A stretch of DNA of 63,949 nt from Oscillospiraceae bacterium (GTDB lineage: Bacteria; Bacillota; Clostridia; Oscillospirales; Oscillospiraceae), in NCBI GenBank assembly GCA_021771635.1, contig JAETOQ010000007.1, positions 1 to 63,949 of the forward strand, given 5' to 3'. Positions 37,208-45,486 of this stretch are shown here, piece by piece (positions within the stretch are counted from its first letter, which is position 1; every line of letters starts with the position of its first letter). Below the pieces are notes generated by a model that was not told where the DNA came from, made no database searches, and saw nothing but the letters and a program-made list of their open reading frames with translations. Both the position numbers and the translations under genes were made by a program.

Positions 37208-38125
37208 TCATCGAATGATCTTCACTTCCGGCTCCAGCCGGATGCCGGTCTTGTCAAATACAAGCTCCTGCACCTGTGCGATCAGCGCCGTCACATCCGC
37301 GCAGGTGGCGCCGCCCTTGTTGATGACGAAGCCCGCGTGCTTTTCGCTGACCTGGGCGCCGCCTACCGTCAGGCCCTTCAGGCCGCACTGGTCGATCAGC
37401 GTCCCGGCGAAATGTCCCACGGGGCGCTTGAAGGTGCTGCCCGCGCTGGGCCATTCCAGAGGCTGGCTGGCCCTGCGCCGGGCCATCAGCTCCTGCATCC
37501 TGGCCCGAATGGCCGCCGGATCGCCGGGCTTCAGCCGCACCGCCGCCCGCAGAGCCACACCGTCCGGCCGGTCCGTCAGCAGGCTGCGGCGGTAGCCAAA
37601 CGCCATCTCCTCCCCGGTCAAGGCCCGGATGCCCTCAGAGGGGAACAGCACCGTCACCGTCTCGATGACCTGCTTCATCTCCCCGTCATAGGCCCCGGCG
37701 TTCATGCACACCGCACCGCCCAGGGTGCCGGGGATGCCGTGGGCGAATTCCAGGCCCGTCAGGCCCTGCCTGCATGCAAAGTCCGCCAGCCGGGCCAGGG
37801 AGACGCCGGCCTCCGCCGTGATAACGCCGTCCTCTCCCATTTGGATATCGTGCATGGCCTCGGAGACATCGATGACCAGCCGGTCCAGGCCCTCGTCGGC
37901 CACCAGCAGGTTCGTGCCGTTGCCGATCACCAGTGTCCCCGCCCCGCACGCCTCCGCGAAGCCCATCAGCAGCACCAACTGCTCACCGTTTTGGGGAAAG
38001 GCCATCCGCCTGGCCGGGCCGCCGATGCGGAAGGAGGTGTGGCGGCTCATCGGTTCGTCTTTTGTGACCTTCAGATCCGGCAGATAGTCGGCGATCCGTT
38101 TGTCCAGCTGTGTGTACCACTCCAT
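37208..38125 (-). CDS. murB: UDP-N-acetylenolpyruvoylglucosamine reductase
   Basis: The 305-residue flavoprotein has the MurB motifs: SRHTSFRIGGPARRMAFP, VIGNGTNLLV in the FAD-binding domain, GIPGTLGGAVCMNAGAYDGE, and the C-terminal PSAGSTFKRPVGHFAG (proton-donor Ser) with HAGFVINKGGATCADV. It reduces the enolpyruvyl group to form UDP-MurNAc, the second step of peptidoglycan precursor synthesis. It lies in the hprK-rapZ-yvcK-whiA cluster. Confidence 0.95.
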   Translation of the reverse strand: MEWYTQLDKRIADYLPDLKVTKDEPMSRHTSFRIGGPARRMAFPQNGEQLVLLMGFAEACGAGTLVIGNGTNLLVADEGLDRLVIDVSEAMHDIQMGEDGVITAEAGVSLARLADFACRQGLTGLEFAHGIPGTLGGAVCMNAGAYDGEMKQVIETVTVLFPSEGIRALTGEEMAFGYRRSLLTDRPDGVALRAAVRLKPGDPAAIRARMQELMARRRASQPLEWPSAGSTFKRPVGHFAGTLIDQCGLKGLTVGGAQVSEKHAGFVINKGGATCADVTALIAQVQELVFDKTGIRLEPEVKIIR

Positions 38126-38142
38126 GAAAGGGCCTCCTCATT

Positions 38143-39084
38143 TCAAATCACGTTTCCCAGCAGGGCCGCGCCGATGATCCCGGCGTCGTTGCCCAGCTCC
38201 GCCCGCAGGATGCGGGGCAGCTTATTGGCATGGCGGGGATAGCACTCCGCCTCCACCATGTGCCGCAGCGGTCTCATCAGCAGCGCGTCCGGCGCTCCGG
38301 CCACACCGCCGCCCACCGCCAGCACCTCTGGCTGAAGGATATTCACCAGATTGGTAACTCCAACGGCGAGATATTCCACATAATTCCGGCAGACCTCCAG
38401 TGCGGCGGCGTCGCCCCGCTCCGCCGCCAGAAAGGCCGTCCGCCCCTCCACGCCGCCAAGCTCCCGCGCCACCGTGTGCAGCAGGCTTTCCGGATGGGCC
38501 GCCATGGCCTCCTGTGTCTGCCGCGCCAGGGCCGTGGCGGAGGCGTAGGCCTCCCAGCAGCCTCTCCGGCCGCAGTTGCAGGGCATGCCGCCCCGCTGGA
38601 TCACCATATGGCCCACCTCGCCCACCATGCCGCCTCCGGCATAGAGCCTGCCGTTCAGAATGAAGCCGCCGCCCACGCCGGTGCCCAGGGTGATGACGGC
38701 AAAATTCCGTGTCCCCCGGCCCGCGCCGCGGGACCACTCCCCCACGGCGGCACAGTCCGCGTCGTTGCCCAGCAGTACCGGCAGATCCAGATGATGCCGG
38801 AACAGCTCTCCAAGAGGCACGTCACGCATGGGGATGTTGCAGGTATAAACGATGTTTTCCCCCTCCACCGCGCCGGGGATGCCCATGCCCACATACGCAA
38901 TATCACCAGGTTCCGCGCCGCCTTTGCGGAGGACAGCTTTCGCCAGCTCCGCCAGCGTCTTTGCGAAGGGCTCCGGGCCGCGGAAGGTCCCCAGGGGCGT
39001 CCGCTCCACGGCCAGGATCGCACCCGCCTCGTCCACAAGACCGGCCTTCAGATTGGTGCCGCCCACATCGATACCGATATACAA
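38143..39084 (-). CDS. ROK-family glucokinase
   Basis: A 313-residue sugar kinase starting YIGIDVGGTNLKAGLVDEAG (ATP site). It has VLLGNDADCAAVGEWSRGAG with catalytic Asp, TLGTGVGGGFILNGRLYAGG, and the ROK zinc site GHMVIQRGGMPCNCGRRGCW. Glucokinase is the most likely activity, as in neighbouring clusters of Clostridia. Its presence between hprK and murB links sugar entry to catabolite control. Confidence 0.88.
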   Translation of the reverse strand: MYIGIDVGGTNLKAGLVDEAGAILAVERTPLGTFRGPEPFAKTLAELAKAVLRKGGAEPGDIAYVGMGIPGAVEGENIVYTCNIPMRDVPLGELFRHHLDLPVLLGNDADCAAVGEWSRGAGRGTRNFAVITLGTGVGGGFILNGRLYAGGGMVGEVGHMVIQRGGMPCNCGRRGCWEAYASATALARQTQEAMAAHPESLLHTVARELGGVEGRTAFLAAERGDAAALEVCRNYVEYLAVGVTNLVNILQPEVLAVGGGVAGAPDALLMRPLRHMVEAECYPRHANKLPRILRAELGNDAGIIGAALLGNVI

Positions 39085-39104
39085 CGCGTTCCGCCCCCGT
39101 TTCG

Positions 39105-40043
39105 TCAGATCTTGCCGCTGCCGGCATCCGCCCGCAGGTCCACCCGCCGGGCCAGCTCCTGGGCGGCGTTGTATCCGAATTTCCGGTGGCGGTTGTTCAT
39201 GGCCGCCACCTCCACGATGCTGGCCAGGTTCCGTCCCGGACGCACCGGAATGGTCACGATGGGCACCTGGATATCCAGGATCTCCGTATAGTGGTCTTCA
39301 ATGCCCAAGCGGTCATAGATCTTCGTCTGGTCCCACTGCTCGAAGTGGACCACCAGATCCAGCTGGGATTCCACCTTGATGGCCCGCATGCCGAACAGCT
39401 GGCGCAGGTCGATGACGCCGATGCCACGAAGCTCGATATAGTGCCGGATGACCTCCGGCGCGGTGCCGATGAGCTGGTTGGAGATGCGGCGCAGCTCCAC
39501 AGCGTCATCCGCCACCAGGCGGTGGCCCCGCATGATCAGCTCGATGGCCGCCTCACTCTTGCCCACGCCGGAGTCGCCGGTGATCATAACACCCTCGCCG
39601 TAGATGTCCAGCAGGACGCCGTGGCGGGTGACGCAGGGGGCCAGGACGCGGTTCAGATAGCCGATGGTGTGGCTGGTGAACTCCACCGTGGTCTCCTGGG
39701 TGCGCAGCAGTGTCTTCTCGTGCTCCACAGCGCTCTCCAGGCATTCCGGAAAGCAGTCCAGCCCACGGGCGATGACCAGGGCCGGGATATCATAGAGAAA
39801 CAGGTCGTCAAAACACTTGCGGCGCTGCTCCGGCGTCAGGCCCTTCAAATACATGACCTCCGCCTTGCCGATGACCTGGAGGCGGCGGGGATCGAAATAA
39901 TCGTAAAAGTCGTGGAACTGAAGGCCGGGCCGGTTCACATCCGTGATGGTCAAGACAGCCGTGTCATAATCGCTGCCCTTATTCAGCACCTCCAGATCAA
40001 ACAGTGCGACGAATGCTGTGATTTTCAAGCCGTTTTCATACAT
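39105..40043 (-). CDS. hprK: HPr kinase/phosphorylase
   Basis: Read from ATG 40043, the 312-residue protein has the N-terminal sensor-like domain and the catalytic P-loop GVMITGDSGVGKSEAAIELI (Walker A GDSGVGKS), the following RGHRLVADDAVELR, and the C-terminal IVTIPVRPGRNLA with NNRHRKFGYNAAQ. It phosphorylates HPr on Ser46 in catabolite repression. It is the first gene of the leftward cluster. Confidence 0.95.
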   Translation of the reverse strand: MYENGLKITAFVALFDLEVLNKGSDYDTAVLTITDVNRPGLQFHDFYDYFDPRRLQVIGKAEVMYLKGLTPEQRRKCFDDLFLYDIPALVIARGLDCFPECLESAVEHEKTLLRTQETTVEFTSHTIGYLNRVLAPCVTRHGVLLDIYGEGVMITGDSGVGKSEAAIELIMRGHRLVADDAVELRRISNQLIGTAPEVIRHYIELRGIGVIDLRQLFGMRAIKVESQLDLVVHFEQWDQTKIYDRLGIEDHYTEILDIQVPIVTIPVRPGRNLASIVEVAAMNNRHRKFGYNAAQELARRVDLRADAGSGKI

Positions 40044-40248
40044 GGCACATCTCTCACCTTTCCGGCGCGGAGACCACATCGCGCCCATCCTGCCCAGCCC
40101 GGCGAACACCCGGCTGGGCGGTCAAAAAATCAACGGTCAGAACGATATCTCTATTATATATGAAATCCCCTGATTCCGCAACACTTTCACCATTTCCGCC
40201 CCCGCCGAAAATCATGTAAAATTTCTTTCATTTTTTTGAAATTTCTGC

Positions 40249-40277
40249 TTGCATTTTCAGAATATTTCTGTTATTAT
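40249..40277 (+). promoter_or_regulatory. rpmB promoter
   Basis: TTGCAT (40249-40254) and TATTAT (40272-40277) are 17 bases apart, in an AT-rich gap. The start codon follows 58 bases downstream. Confidence 0.65.
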
Positions 40278-40335
40278 ATCAGCTGTGCCTATGAATGACG
40301 GCATGGAAGTACGCAACAGCAAGGAGGTGCAACGG

Positions 40336-40524
40336 ATGGCAAAGTGCGAGTTTTGCGACAAGGGCGTGACCTTCGGCATTCAGGTCTCTCACTCTCACCG
40401 GCGTTCCAATCGTCCCTGGAAGCCCAATGTGAAGCGTGTGAAGGCGATCGTCAACGGGTCTCCCCGCCATGTGTATGTTTGTACCCGGTGTATGCGTTCC
40501 GGTAAGGTCACCAGAGCGGTCTGA
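40336..40524 (+). CDS. rpmB: 50S ribosomal protein L28
   Basis: A 62-residue basic protein starting MAKCEFCDKGVTFGIQVSHS, followed by HRRSNRPWKPNVKRVKAIVN and YVCTRCMRSGKVTRAV. The two CxxC pairs mark it as the zinc-binding form of L28. The ribosome site AAGGAGGTG is strong. The gene is alone, with its own promoter and terminator. Confidence 0.97.
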   Translation: MAKCEFCDKGVTFGIQVSHSHRRSNRPWKPNVKRVKAIVNGSPRHVYVCTRCMRSGKVTRAV

Positions 40525-40537
40525 TTGTACAAACAAG

Positions 40538-40568
40538 ATCCCGGACTTCGGTCCGGGATTTTTCTTTT
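40538..40568 (+). terminator. rpmB terminator
   Basis: ATCCCGGAC pairs with GTCCGGGAT around TTCG and runs into TTTTTCTTTT. Confidence 0.92.
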
Positions 40569-40628
40569 GTATAAAAAAATACAAGATACAAGAAAAGAAA
40601 GCCGAAGCTGCGCTTCGGCTTTCCCCTT

Positions 40629-41438
40629 TTATTGAAGATTCGCGCCGATATTCCCAAGGAGCCGCAGCAGGGGCCGCCACAGGCCGGGATGATGCTCCAG
40701 CAGGAATGCCTCCACCGCCTCCCTGCTCAAGCCGCTGCCCCACAGGAGCACATGGGCGCCATCGGCCTCACAGCCCACCGCCGTGTTGGCGGAGGCCGCC
40801 GCCACACCCACGGCGATCCTGCCGCCCGCGGCACAGACGCCGCCGGCGTAAAGGCCGATAGCACTGACACCGAAGGCCAGATACCCCAGCGCCGCCACGC
40901 CAAAGGCCCCCAGGCCCATGGCCACGATGCCGAGGGCCAGCAGGCCCGCGGCAAGGCAGCCAAAGCTGAACAGGCCTATGCTGATGATCCCCAGGGACAC
41001 CACGCCGATGGCCGCGTTTCCGATGGCGATGACGCCCCTTGCCACATTGTCCCTGGTCATTCTTCCATTCCGGGTAAATCCCAGCCGGACGGACACCAGG
41101 GGCAGGCCGAAGATCCGCGTTCTGCTGTCGTAGCGGTAAACATGACCGTTGATGGACCGTGTCAGATCATCCACCTTCTGTTCCAGCCGGGCGGAGGCCG
41201 TCTCCCAGTCCCCTGGCTCCGCCGGTGCCTCCGGCTCTTCCAGGCAGTCCTTTACCAGATAATCCACGCTGACGCGGAACAGCTCTGACAAGGCGATCAG
41301 CTTCACAAGCTCCGGCATGGCGGTGCCGGACTCCCATTTGCTGACGGACTGCCGGGTGACACCCAGCCGGTCCGCCAGCTGCTCCTGGCTCATGCCCTCC
41401 CGGCGGCGGAGCGACATCAGCTTTTCTGAAAATTCCAT
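40629..41438 (-). CDS. XRE regulator with hydrophobic glycine-repeat domain
   Basis: Read from ATG 41438 (269 residues). An N-terminal helix-turn-helix (LMSLRRREGMSQEQLADRLG, then VTRQSVSKWESGTAMPELVK) is followed by a linker. About 100 residues of regularly repeated hydrophobic-Gly units follow (VVSLGIISIGLFSFGCLAAG, then LLALGIVAMGLGAFGVAALG). The repeats could form a membrane bundle or a beta-solenoid. DNA-binding domains joined to such sequences occur in Clostridia, where they may sense the membrane. The target is unknown. It faces rpmB end to end. Confidence 0.75.
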   Translation of the reverse strand: MEFSEKLMSLRRREGMSQEQLADRLGVTRQSVSKWESGTAMPELVKLIALSELFRVSVDYLVKDCLEEPEAPAEPGDWETASARLEQKVDDLTRSINGHVYRYDSRTRIFGLPLVSVRLGFTRNGRMTRDNVARGVIAIGNAAIGVVSLGIISIGLFSFGCLAAGLLALGIVAMGLGAFGVAALGYLAFGVSAIGLYAGGVCAAGGRIAVGVAAASANTAVGCEADGAHVLLWGSGLSREAVEAFLLEHHPGLWRPLLRLLGNIGANLQ

Positions 41439-41571
41439 GATACGCAGTTCTCGCTTTCCTGTTGATGGCTCCATGGTACGCCATCCAGGCGGAAAAGGCA
41501 AGAACGCGGCGGGTGGAAGTTTGTCAACCTGGGGTTGCGGGCCTTGGGACGCAAGGGATCAGCGATTTTTC

Positions 41572-42510
41572 TCAATCTCCGGACCAGACCAATTCCTCCG
41601 GTACGTGGAACGCCCGCCCCCATGTATCGCCGTTTTCGTCCTTGTAAACGGCAAGCACAAAGGTCTCATCATTGTAGCTCCAATAGGCTACTCTGGCATA
41701 TCCGTCCTCCGCGAAGGTCAGATCATCGATCCCAAAGCACAGATCGCCGTACACATCTCTTCTTTTGTACACAAATTGGTCCGTGACCGGCTCGTTATGG
41801 ATCATCTCACAGTCTGACAGGGAGAGGGTTCTCAAATAGTAGTCTTCCCGCTGCTGGGACGCAGTCAACATCCCATCACCGTCCGGTTTGGCCGTAATGA
41901 CCAGTCTGATATCTGTATGTCTGAGTGCTGTTTCACTGCCGAGATCCGACCGATCAGTAGATGATGCGAGGACGCTGTCCGCCCCAGTGTCAGCACCCTT
42001 CTCCGGCGGGGCGGCTGACTCGTTTTCTCCCGTCTCCTCTCTGCCGACTGGCTGGTCATAAAAGGTCACCTTGCACCCCACCAGGGCGGCGATCTCCTCC
42101 AGGCTGTATTCCTCATAATAGCGCAGGTACACCGCCTGCCGGTAATTCTCCGGCAGGGCCTCCACCGCCCGCAGCACCGCGGTGTCCTCCAGCTCCGGCA
42201 TATGGACCGCCGGCTCCGGCGCGTCCTCCAGCGGCACCCGGCGCCGGTTCCAGGCGGACTTTTTCCAGTCCTTGCAGCAGTTGACCGCCACCCGGATCAC
42301 CCAGGCCCGCTCCTGCTCCGGCGCGGTAAAGCGGCGGGGCGAGGTCAGCAGCTTTAAAAGGACCGTCTGGCTGATGTCCTGGGCGTCCTGAGCGCTGCAC
42401 GTCCAGGTGTAGCCGATGCGCAGCACCGTGTCCGCCCAGCGGGTCACCAGGGCCTCGGCCTCCTGCCGGGAATATGTGATCTGCTCCGTAATATCATCTC
42501 CCTTTTTCAT
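41572..42510 (-). CDS. Chimeric ECF sigma factor with a truncated region 4
   Basis: The first 150 of 312 residues are an ECF sigma factor: region 2 (EALVTRWADTVLRIGYTWTC then AQDAQDISQTVLLKLLTSP, and RAWVIRVAVNCCKDWKKSAW) and the start of region 4 (ALPENYRQAVYLRYYEEYSL then EEIAALVGCK). Here the protein changes abruptly to VTFYDQPVGREETGENESAA and a 150-residue beta-rich part ending FVLAVYKDENGDTWGRAFHV. The recognition helix normally following GCK is missing. A deletion joining the sigma gene to the 3' part of its downstream partner would explain this. The MITE-like element ends 16 bases before the start codon. Confidence 0.7.
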   Translation of the reverse strand: MKKGDDITEQITYSRQEAEALVTRWADTVLRIGYTWTCSAQDAQDISQTVLLKLLTSPRRFTAPEQERAWVIRVAVNCCKDWKKSAWNRRRVPLEDAPEPAVHMPELEDTAVLRAVEALPENYRQAVYLRYYEEYSLEEIAALVGCKVTFYDQPVGREETGENESAAPPEKGADTGADSVLASSTDRSDLGSETALRHTDIRLVITAKPDGDGMLTASQQREDYYLRTLSLSDCEMIHNEPVTDQFVYKRRDVYGDLCFGIDDLTFAEDGYARVAYWSYNDETFVLAVYKDENGDTWGRAFHVPEELVWSGD

Positions 42511-42526
42511 CGGCGCCTTTTACTGA

Positions 42527-42712
42527 TATAGTCGGCACACTTGAAAATCGGTAAATACCGATTTTCTTACAGCGGCAGAGCCGCTGTCGGGCGCCGCCCG
42601 TGTGCTGACTATGAAGTCCGACGCAAGTCCGCTTTGCGGCCTTGTGGGGTGAGATGTCTCCCTCCACAAGTTGAAAAGAAGTTTTTACTTCCTTTCAACT
42701 GCGTCAACTATA
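42527..42712. mobile_element. MITE-like hairpin element, short copy
   Basis: The ends are imperfect inverted repeats: TATAGTCGGCACACTTGAAA at the left and, inverted, TATAGTTGACGCAGTTGAAA at the right. Inside are the hairpins AAAATCGGT/ACCGATTTT and CAGCGGC/GCCGCTG. The sequence matches the 347-base element at 59659-60005 in the opposite orientation, without its extra hairpins. It has no gene and fills the gap upstream of the chimeric sigma gene. Confidence 0.65.
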
Positions 42713-42804
42713 AAACGAACGTGTCTCCAGAAATCTGGCACTTTCCTGAAAAATCTCCCCCAAGGCATGGAAAAGCCGCCGGGATTTCCCGGCGGCTTTT
42801 GCCT

Positions 42805-44202
42805 TTAACCTTCTTCCGCGATCTTGCGGCCCATGAGGACGCCCATGACAGAGGCCATCATCAGGCCCCGGGTCCAGCCGGAGCTGTCACCCAGGCAGTG
42901 GAGCCCCTGGAGGCTGGTGTTGAAATCCGTGTCCATCTTCACCCGGTTGGAGTAGAACTTCAGCTCCGGGGAGTACAGCAGCGTCTCATAGGCGGCAAAG
43001 CCCGGCACCACGTAGTCCAGCGCCTTGATGAAGCCGATGATATTGATCATGGCCCGGTAGGGCATGGCGGCGGTGATGTCGCCCGCCACCACATCCGGCA
43101 GAGTGGGCTTGATGTTGGACTGGGCCAGTTCCTTCTGCCAGGTGCGCTTGCCATCCAGAATGTCGCCGAACCGCTGGACCAGGATGTGGCCGTTGCCCAG
43201 CATATTGGTCAGCTCGCCCACCTTCTGCGCATAGGCGATGGGCTGGTTGAAGGGTACGCTGAAATTGTGGGAGCAGAGGATGGACAGGTTGGTATTGTCG
43301 CTCTTGAACTCCTTGTAGGAGTGGCCGTTGACCACCGCCAGGTTGTTGTCGTAATTCTCCTGGCTGACGAAGCCGCCGGGATTCTGGCAGAAGGTGCGGA
43401 CCTTGTTCTTGAAAGGCTGGGGATAGCCCACCAGCTTGGACTCGTACAGCACCCGGTTCACCGTCTCCATGATCTCGTTGCGGACCTCCACCCGGACGCC
43501 GATGTCCACGGTGCCGGGGGCGTGGGCGATGTTGTGCTCGGCGCACAGCTTTTCCAGCCAGTCGGCGCCCCGGCGGCCGGTGGCCACCACGGTGTGCTTG
43601 GCGTAGATCTCAAGATCGGTTTTTCCGTTGGAGATGGAGACGCCCTTACACACGTCATTTTCCAGGATCAGGTTGCCGCACTCATAGCCGAAGTACATCT
43701 CCACGCCGTTTTCCTGCAAGTAGCGCTCAATGGCCAGATAGATCCCCTGGGCCTTTTCCGTGCCCATGTGGCGGATGGGGCAGTCCACCAGCTTCAAGCC
43801 CGCCTGGATGGCCCGCCTGCGGATCTCTTTCCGCTCCTCTTCGTGGCCCAGGCCCTCAATGTGCTCGTCTGCGCCAAAATCCAGATAGATCTGATCCGCG
43901 TAATTGATGGTCTCCTGGGCCACGTCCTCTCCGATCAAGGAGGGCAGGTCGCCGCCCACCTCATAGCTGAGGGACAGCTTGCCGTCAGAGAAAGCGCCGG
44001 CGCCGGAAAAGCCGGTGGTGATGTGGCAGTAGGGCTTGCAGTTCACACACTTGCGGGTCTTGTCCTTGGGGCAGTGGCGGTTCTCCACCGCCTGGCCCTT
44101 TTCCACCATGACGATCTTCTGCCTGCTGCCCTTTTTGATCATCTCCAGAGCGGTAAAGATGCCGGCGGGGCCGGCGCCAACAATGACAACATCTGCGTTC
44201 AT
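42805..44202 (-). CDS. FAD-dependent oxidoreductase
   Basis: The 465-residue protein starts with the dinucleotide-binding motif ADVVIVGAGPAGIFTALEMI. It has a Cys group CVNCKPYCHITTGFSGAG and a second binding segment AKHTVVATGRRGADWL. The C-terminus has GDSSGWTRGLMMASVMG, a flavin-closing motif. It belongs to the uncharacterised FAD-dependent dehydrogenases common in Clostridia; the substrate is unknown. The start follows AAGGAGAAAG. Confidence 0.85.
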   Translation of the reverse strand: MNADVVIVGAGPAGIFTALEMIKKGSRQKIVMVEKGQAVENRHCPKDKTRKCVNCKPYCHITTGFSGAGAFSDGKLSLSYEVGGDLPSLIGEDVAQETINYADQIYLDFGADEHIEGLGHEEERKEIRRRAIQAGLKLVDCPIRHMGTEKAQGIYLAIERYLQENGVEMYFGYECGNLILENDVCKGVSISNGKTDLEIYAKHTVVATGRRGADWLEKLCAEHNIAHAPGTVDIGVRVEVRNEIMETVNRVLYESKLVGYPQPFKNKVRTFCQNPGGFVSQENYDNNLAVVNGHSYKEFKSDNTNLSILCSHNFSVPFNQPIAYAQKVGELTNMLGNGHILVQRFGDILDGKRTWQKELAQSNIKPTLPDVVAGDITAAMPYRAMINIIGFIKALDYVVPGFAAYETLLYSPELKFYSNRVKMDTDFNTSLQGLHCLGDSSGWTRGLMMASVMGVLMGRKIAEEG

Positions 44203-44264
44203 AGTTCTTTCTCCTTATCCTGTTTTCCATAAAAACCGGACACTTTTATGGATGCCGCTGTGTT

Positions 44265-45482
44265 TTATGATTTGGCTGACAGCTCCACCGCGTGGCGCAC
44301 CAGCGTATAGGGCGGCACCGCCCGCGGCAATTTCATATGAAAGGTCATCTGCGGGGTGCGGGGCTCCTCCAGAGGCTGGTCCTCTCCGTCGGTCATCCCC
44401 CCCACCGTCATGGCGAAGGGCCGCAGGTCCGGGCCGACCAGCTCTACCGTGTCGCCGGTGCGGAACTTGTTCCGCAGGGACAGCGTGGCGTTTCCCTCGG
44501 CATCGCAGTCCGTGACAAGGGCAACCACCTGCCACTCCCGGACATAGCGGGAGTTGGCGTAATACTGCCCCGGGGGGCCGTAATAAAACCCGGTGGAGTA
44601 GGGCCGGTGGCTGACGTGCTCGACCTCGTCCCTCCAGATGGGATCCATTGGCTTTCCCGCCGCCGCGTCGTCCAGACAGTGGCGGTAGGCCCCTGTAATG
44701 ATGGCGGCGTAATAGGCGGATTTGGCCCGGCCCTCGATCTTCAGGCTGCTGAGGCCCACGTCGATCAGATCGTCCAGATGGTCGATCATGCACATGTCCC
44801 GGGAATTCATGATGTACGTGCCCTGTTGGTCCTCCTCCACAGGGAAATACTCCCCGGGGCGCTTTTCCTCCATCAGGGCGTATTGATACCGGCAGGGCTG
44901 GGCACAGGCGCCCCGGCTGGAGTCCCGTCCGGTCATATAGTTGGAGAGCAGGCACCGGCCGGAGTAGCTGACGCACATGGCGCCGTGGACAAATGCCTCA
45001 AGCTCCAGTTCTTTGGGCGTTTTTTCCCGGATGGTCCGAATCTCCTCCAGGCTCAGCTCCCGGGCCAGGATGACGCGGGACGCGCCCTGGTCGTACCAGG
45101 CCCGGGCGGTCTCATAGTTGCAGACGCTTGCCTGGGTGGAGATGTGCCGCCGGCACCTGGGAGCGTACTTTCCCGCCATGGTAAAGGCCCCCAGGTCCGC
45201 CACGATCACGGCGTCCACGCCGATGTCGTCCAGCAGTTCCAGATGCTCCGGGAGAGAGGCGATCTCATTGTTCCGGGGCATGGTGTTGATGGCGCAGTAG
45301 GCCTTGACGCCATGGCTGTGGGCAAAGCCCACAGCCTCCCGCAGTTCCTCCGGGGTAAAGTTTCCGGCAAAGGCCCGCATGCCAAAGGTGGTGCCCGCCA
45401 GATAGACCTCATCCGCGCCGTACAGCACCGCCATCCGCAGCCGCTCCATATCTCCCGCCGGAGCCAGCAATTCCGGTTTCAT
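44265..45482 (-). CDS. U32 family peptidase / tRNA hydroxylation-type protein
   Basis: A 405-residue protein starting MKPELLAPAGDMERLRMAVL, with YGADEVYLAGTTFGMRAFAG, then YCAINTMPRNN, FVHGAMCVSYSGRCLLSNYM with the U32 cysteines, SSRGACAQPCRYQY and SLKIEGRAKSAYY. U32 proteins are iron-sulfur enzymes; several act in tRNA or rRNA hydroxylation rather than proteolysis. The start is overlapped by the end of mltG, which suggests coupling. Confidence 0.9.
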   Translation of the reverse strand: MKPELLAPAGDMERLRMAVLYGADEVYLAGTTFGMRAFAGNFTPEELREAVGFAHSHGVKAYCAINTMPRNNEIASLPEHLELLDDIGVDAVIVADLGAFTMAGKYAPRCRRHISTQASVCNYETARAWYDQGASRVILARELSLEEIRTIREKTPKELELEAFVHGAMCVSYSGRCLLSNYMTGRDSSRGACAQPCRYQYALMEEKRPGEYFPVEEDQQGTYIMNSRDMCMIDHLDDLIDVGLSSLKIEGRAKSAYYAAIITGAYRHCLDDAAAGKPMDPIWRDEVEHVSHRPYSTGFYYGPPGQYYANSRYVREWQVVALVTDCDAEGNATLSLRNKFRTGDTVELVGPDLRPFAMTVGGMTDGEDQPLEEPRTPQMTFHMKLPRAVPPYTLVRHAVELSAKS

Positions 45483-45486
45483 GCGT

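Noticed and set aside
42527..42712. CRISPR or tRNA-like structure in the hairpin elements.
   Set aside because: The hairpins are of different sequences with no regular direct repeats or spacers, and no tRNA arms or anticodon loop can be drawn.
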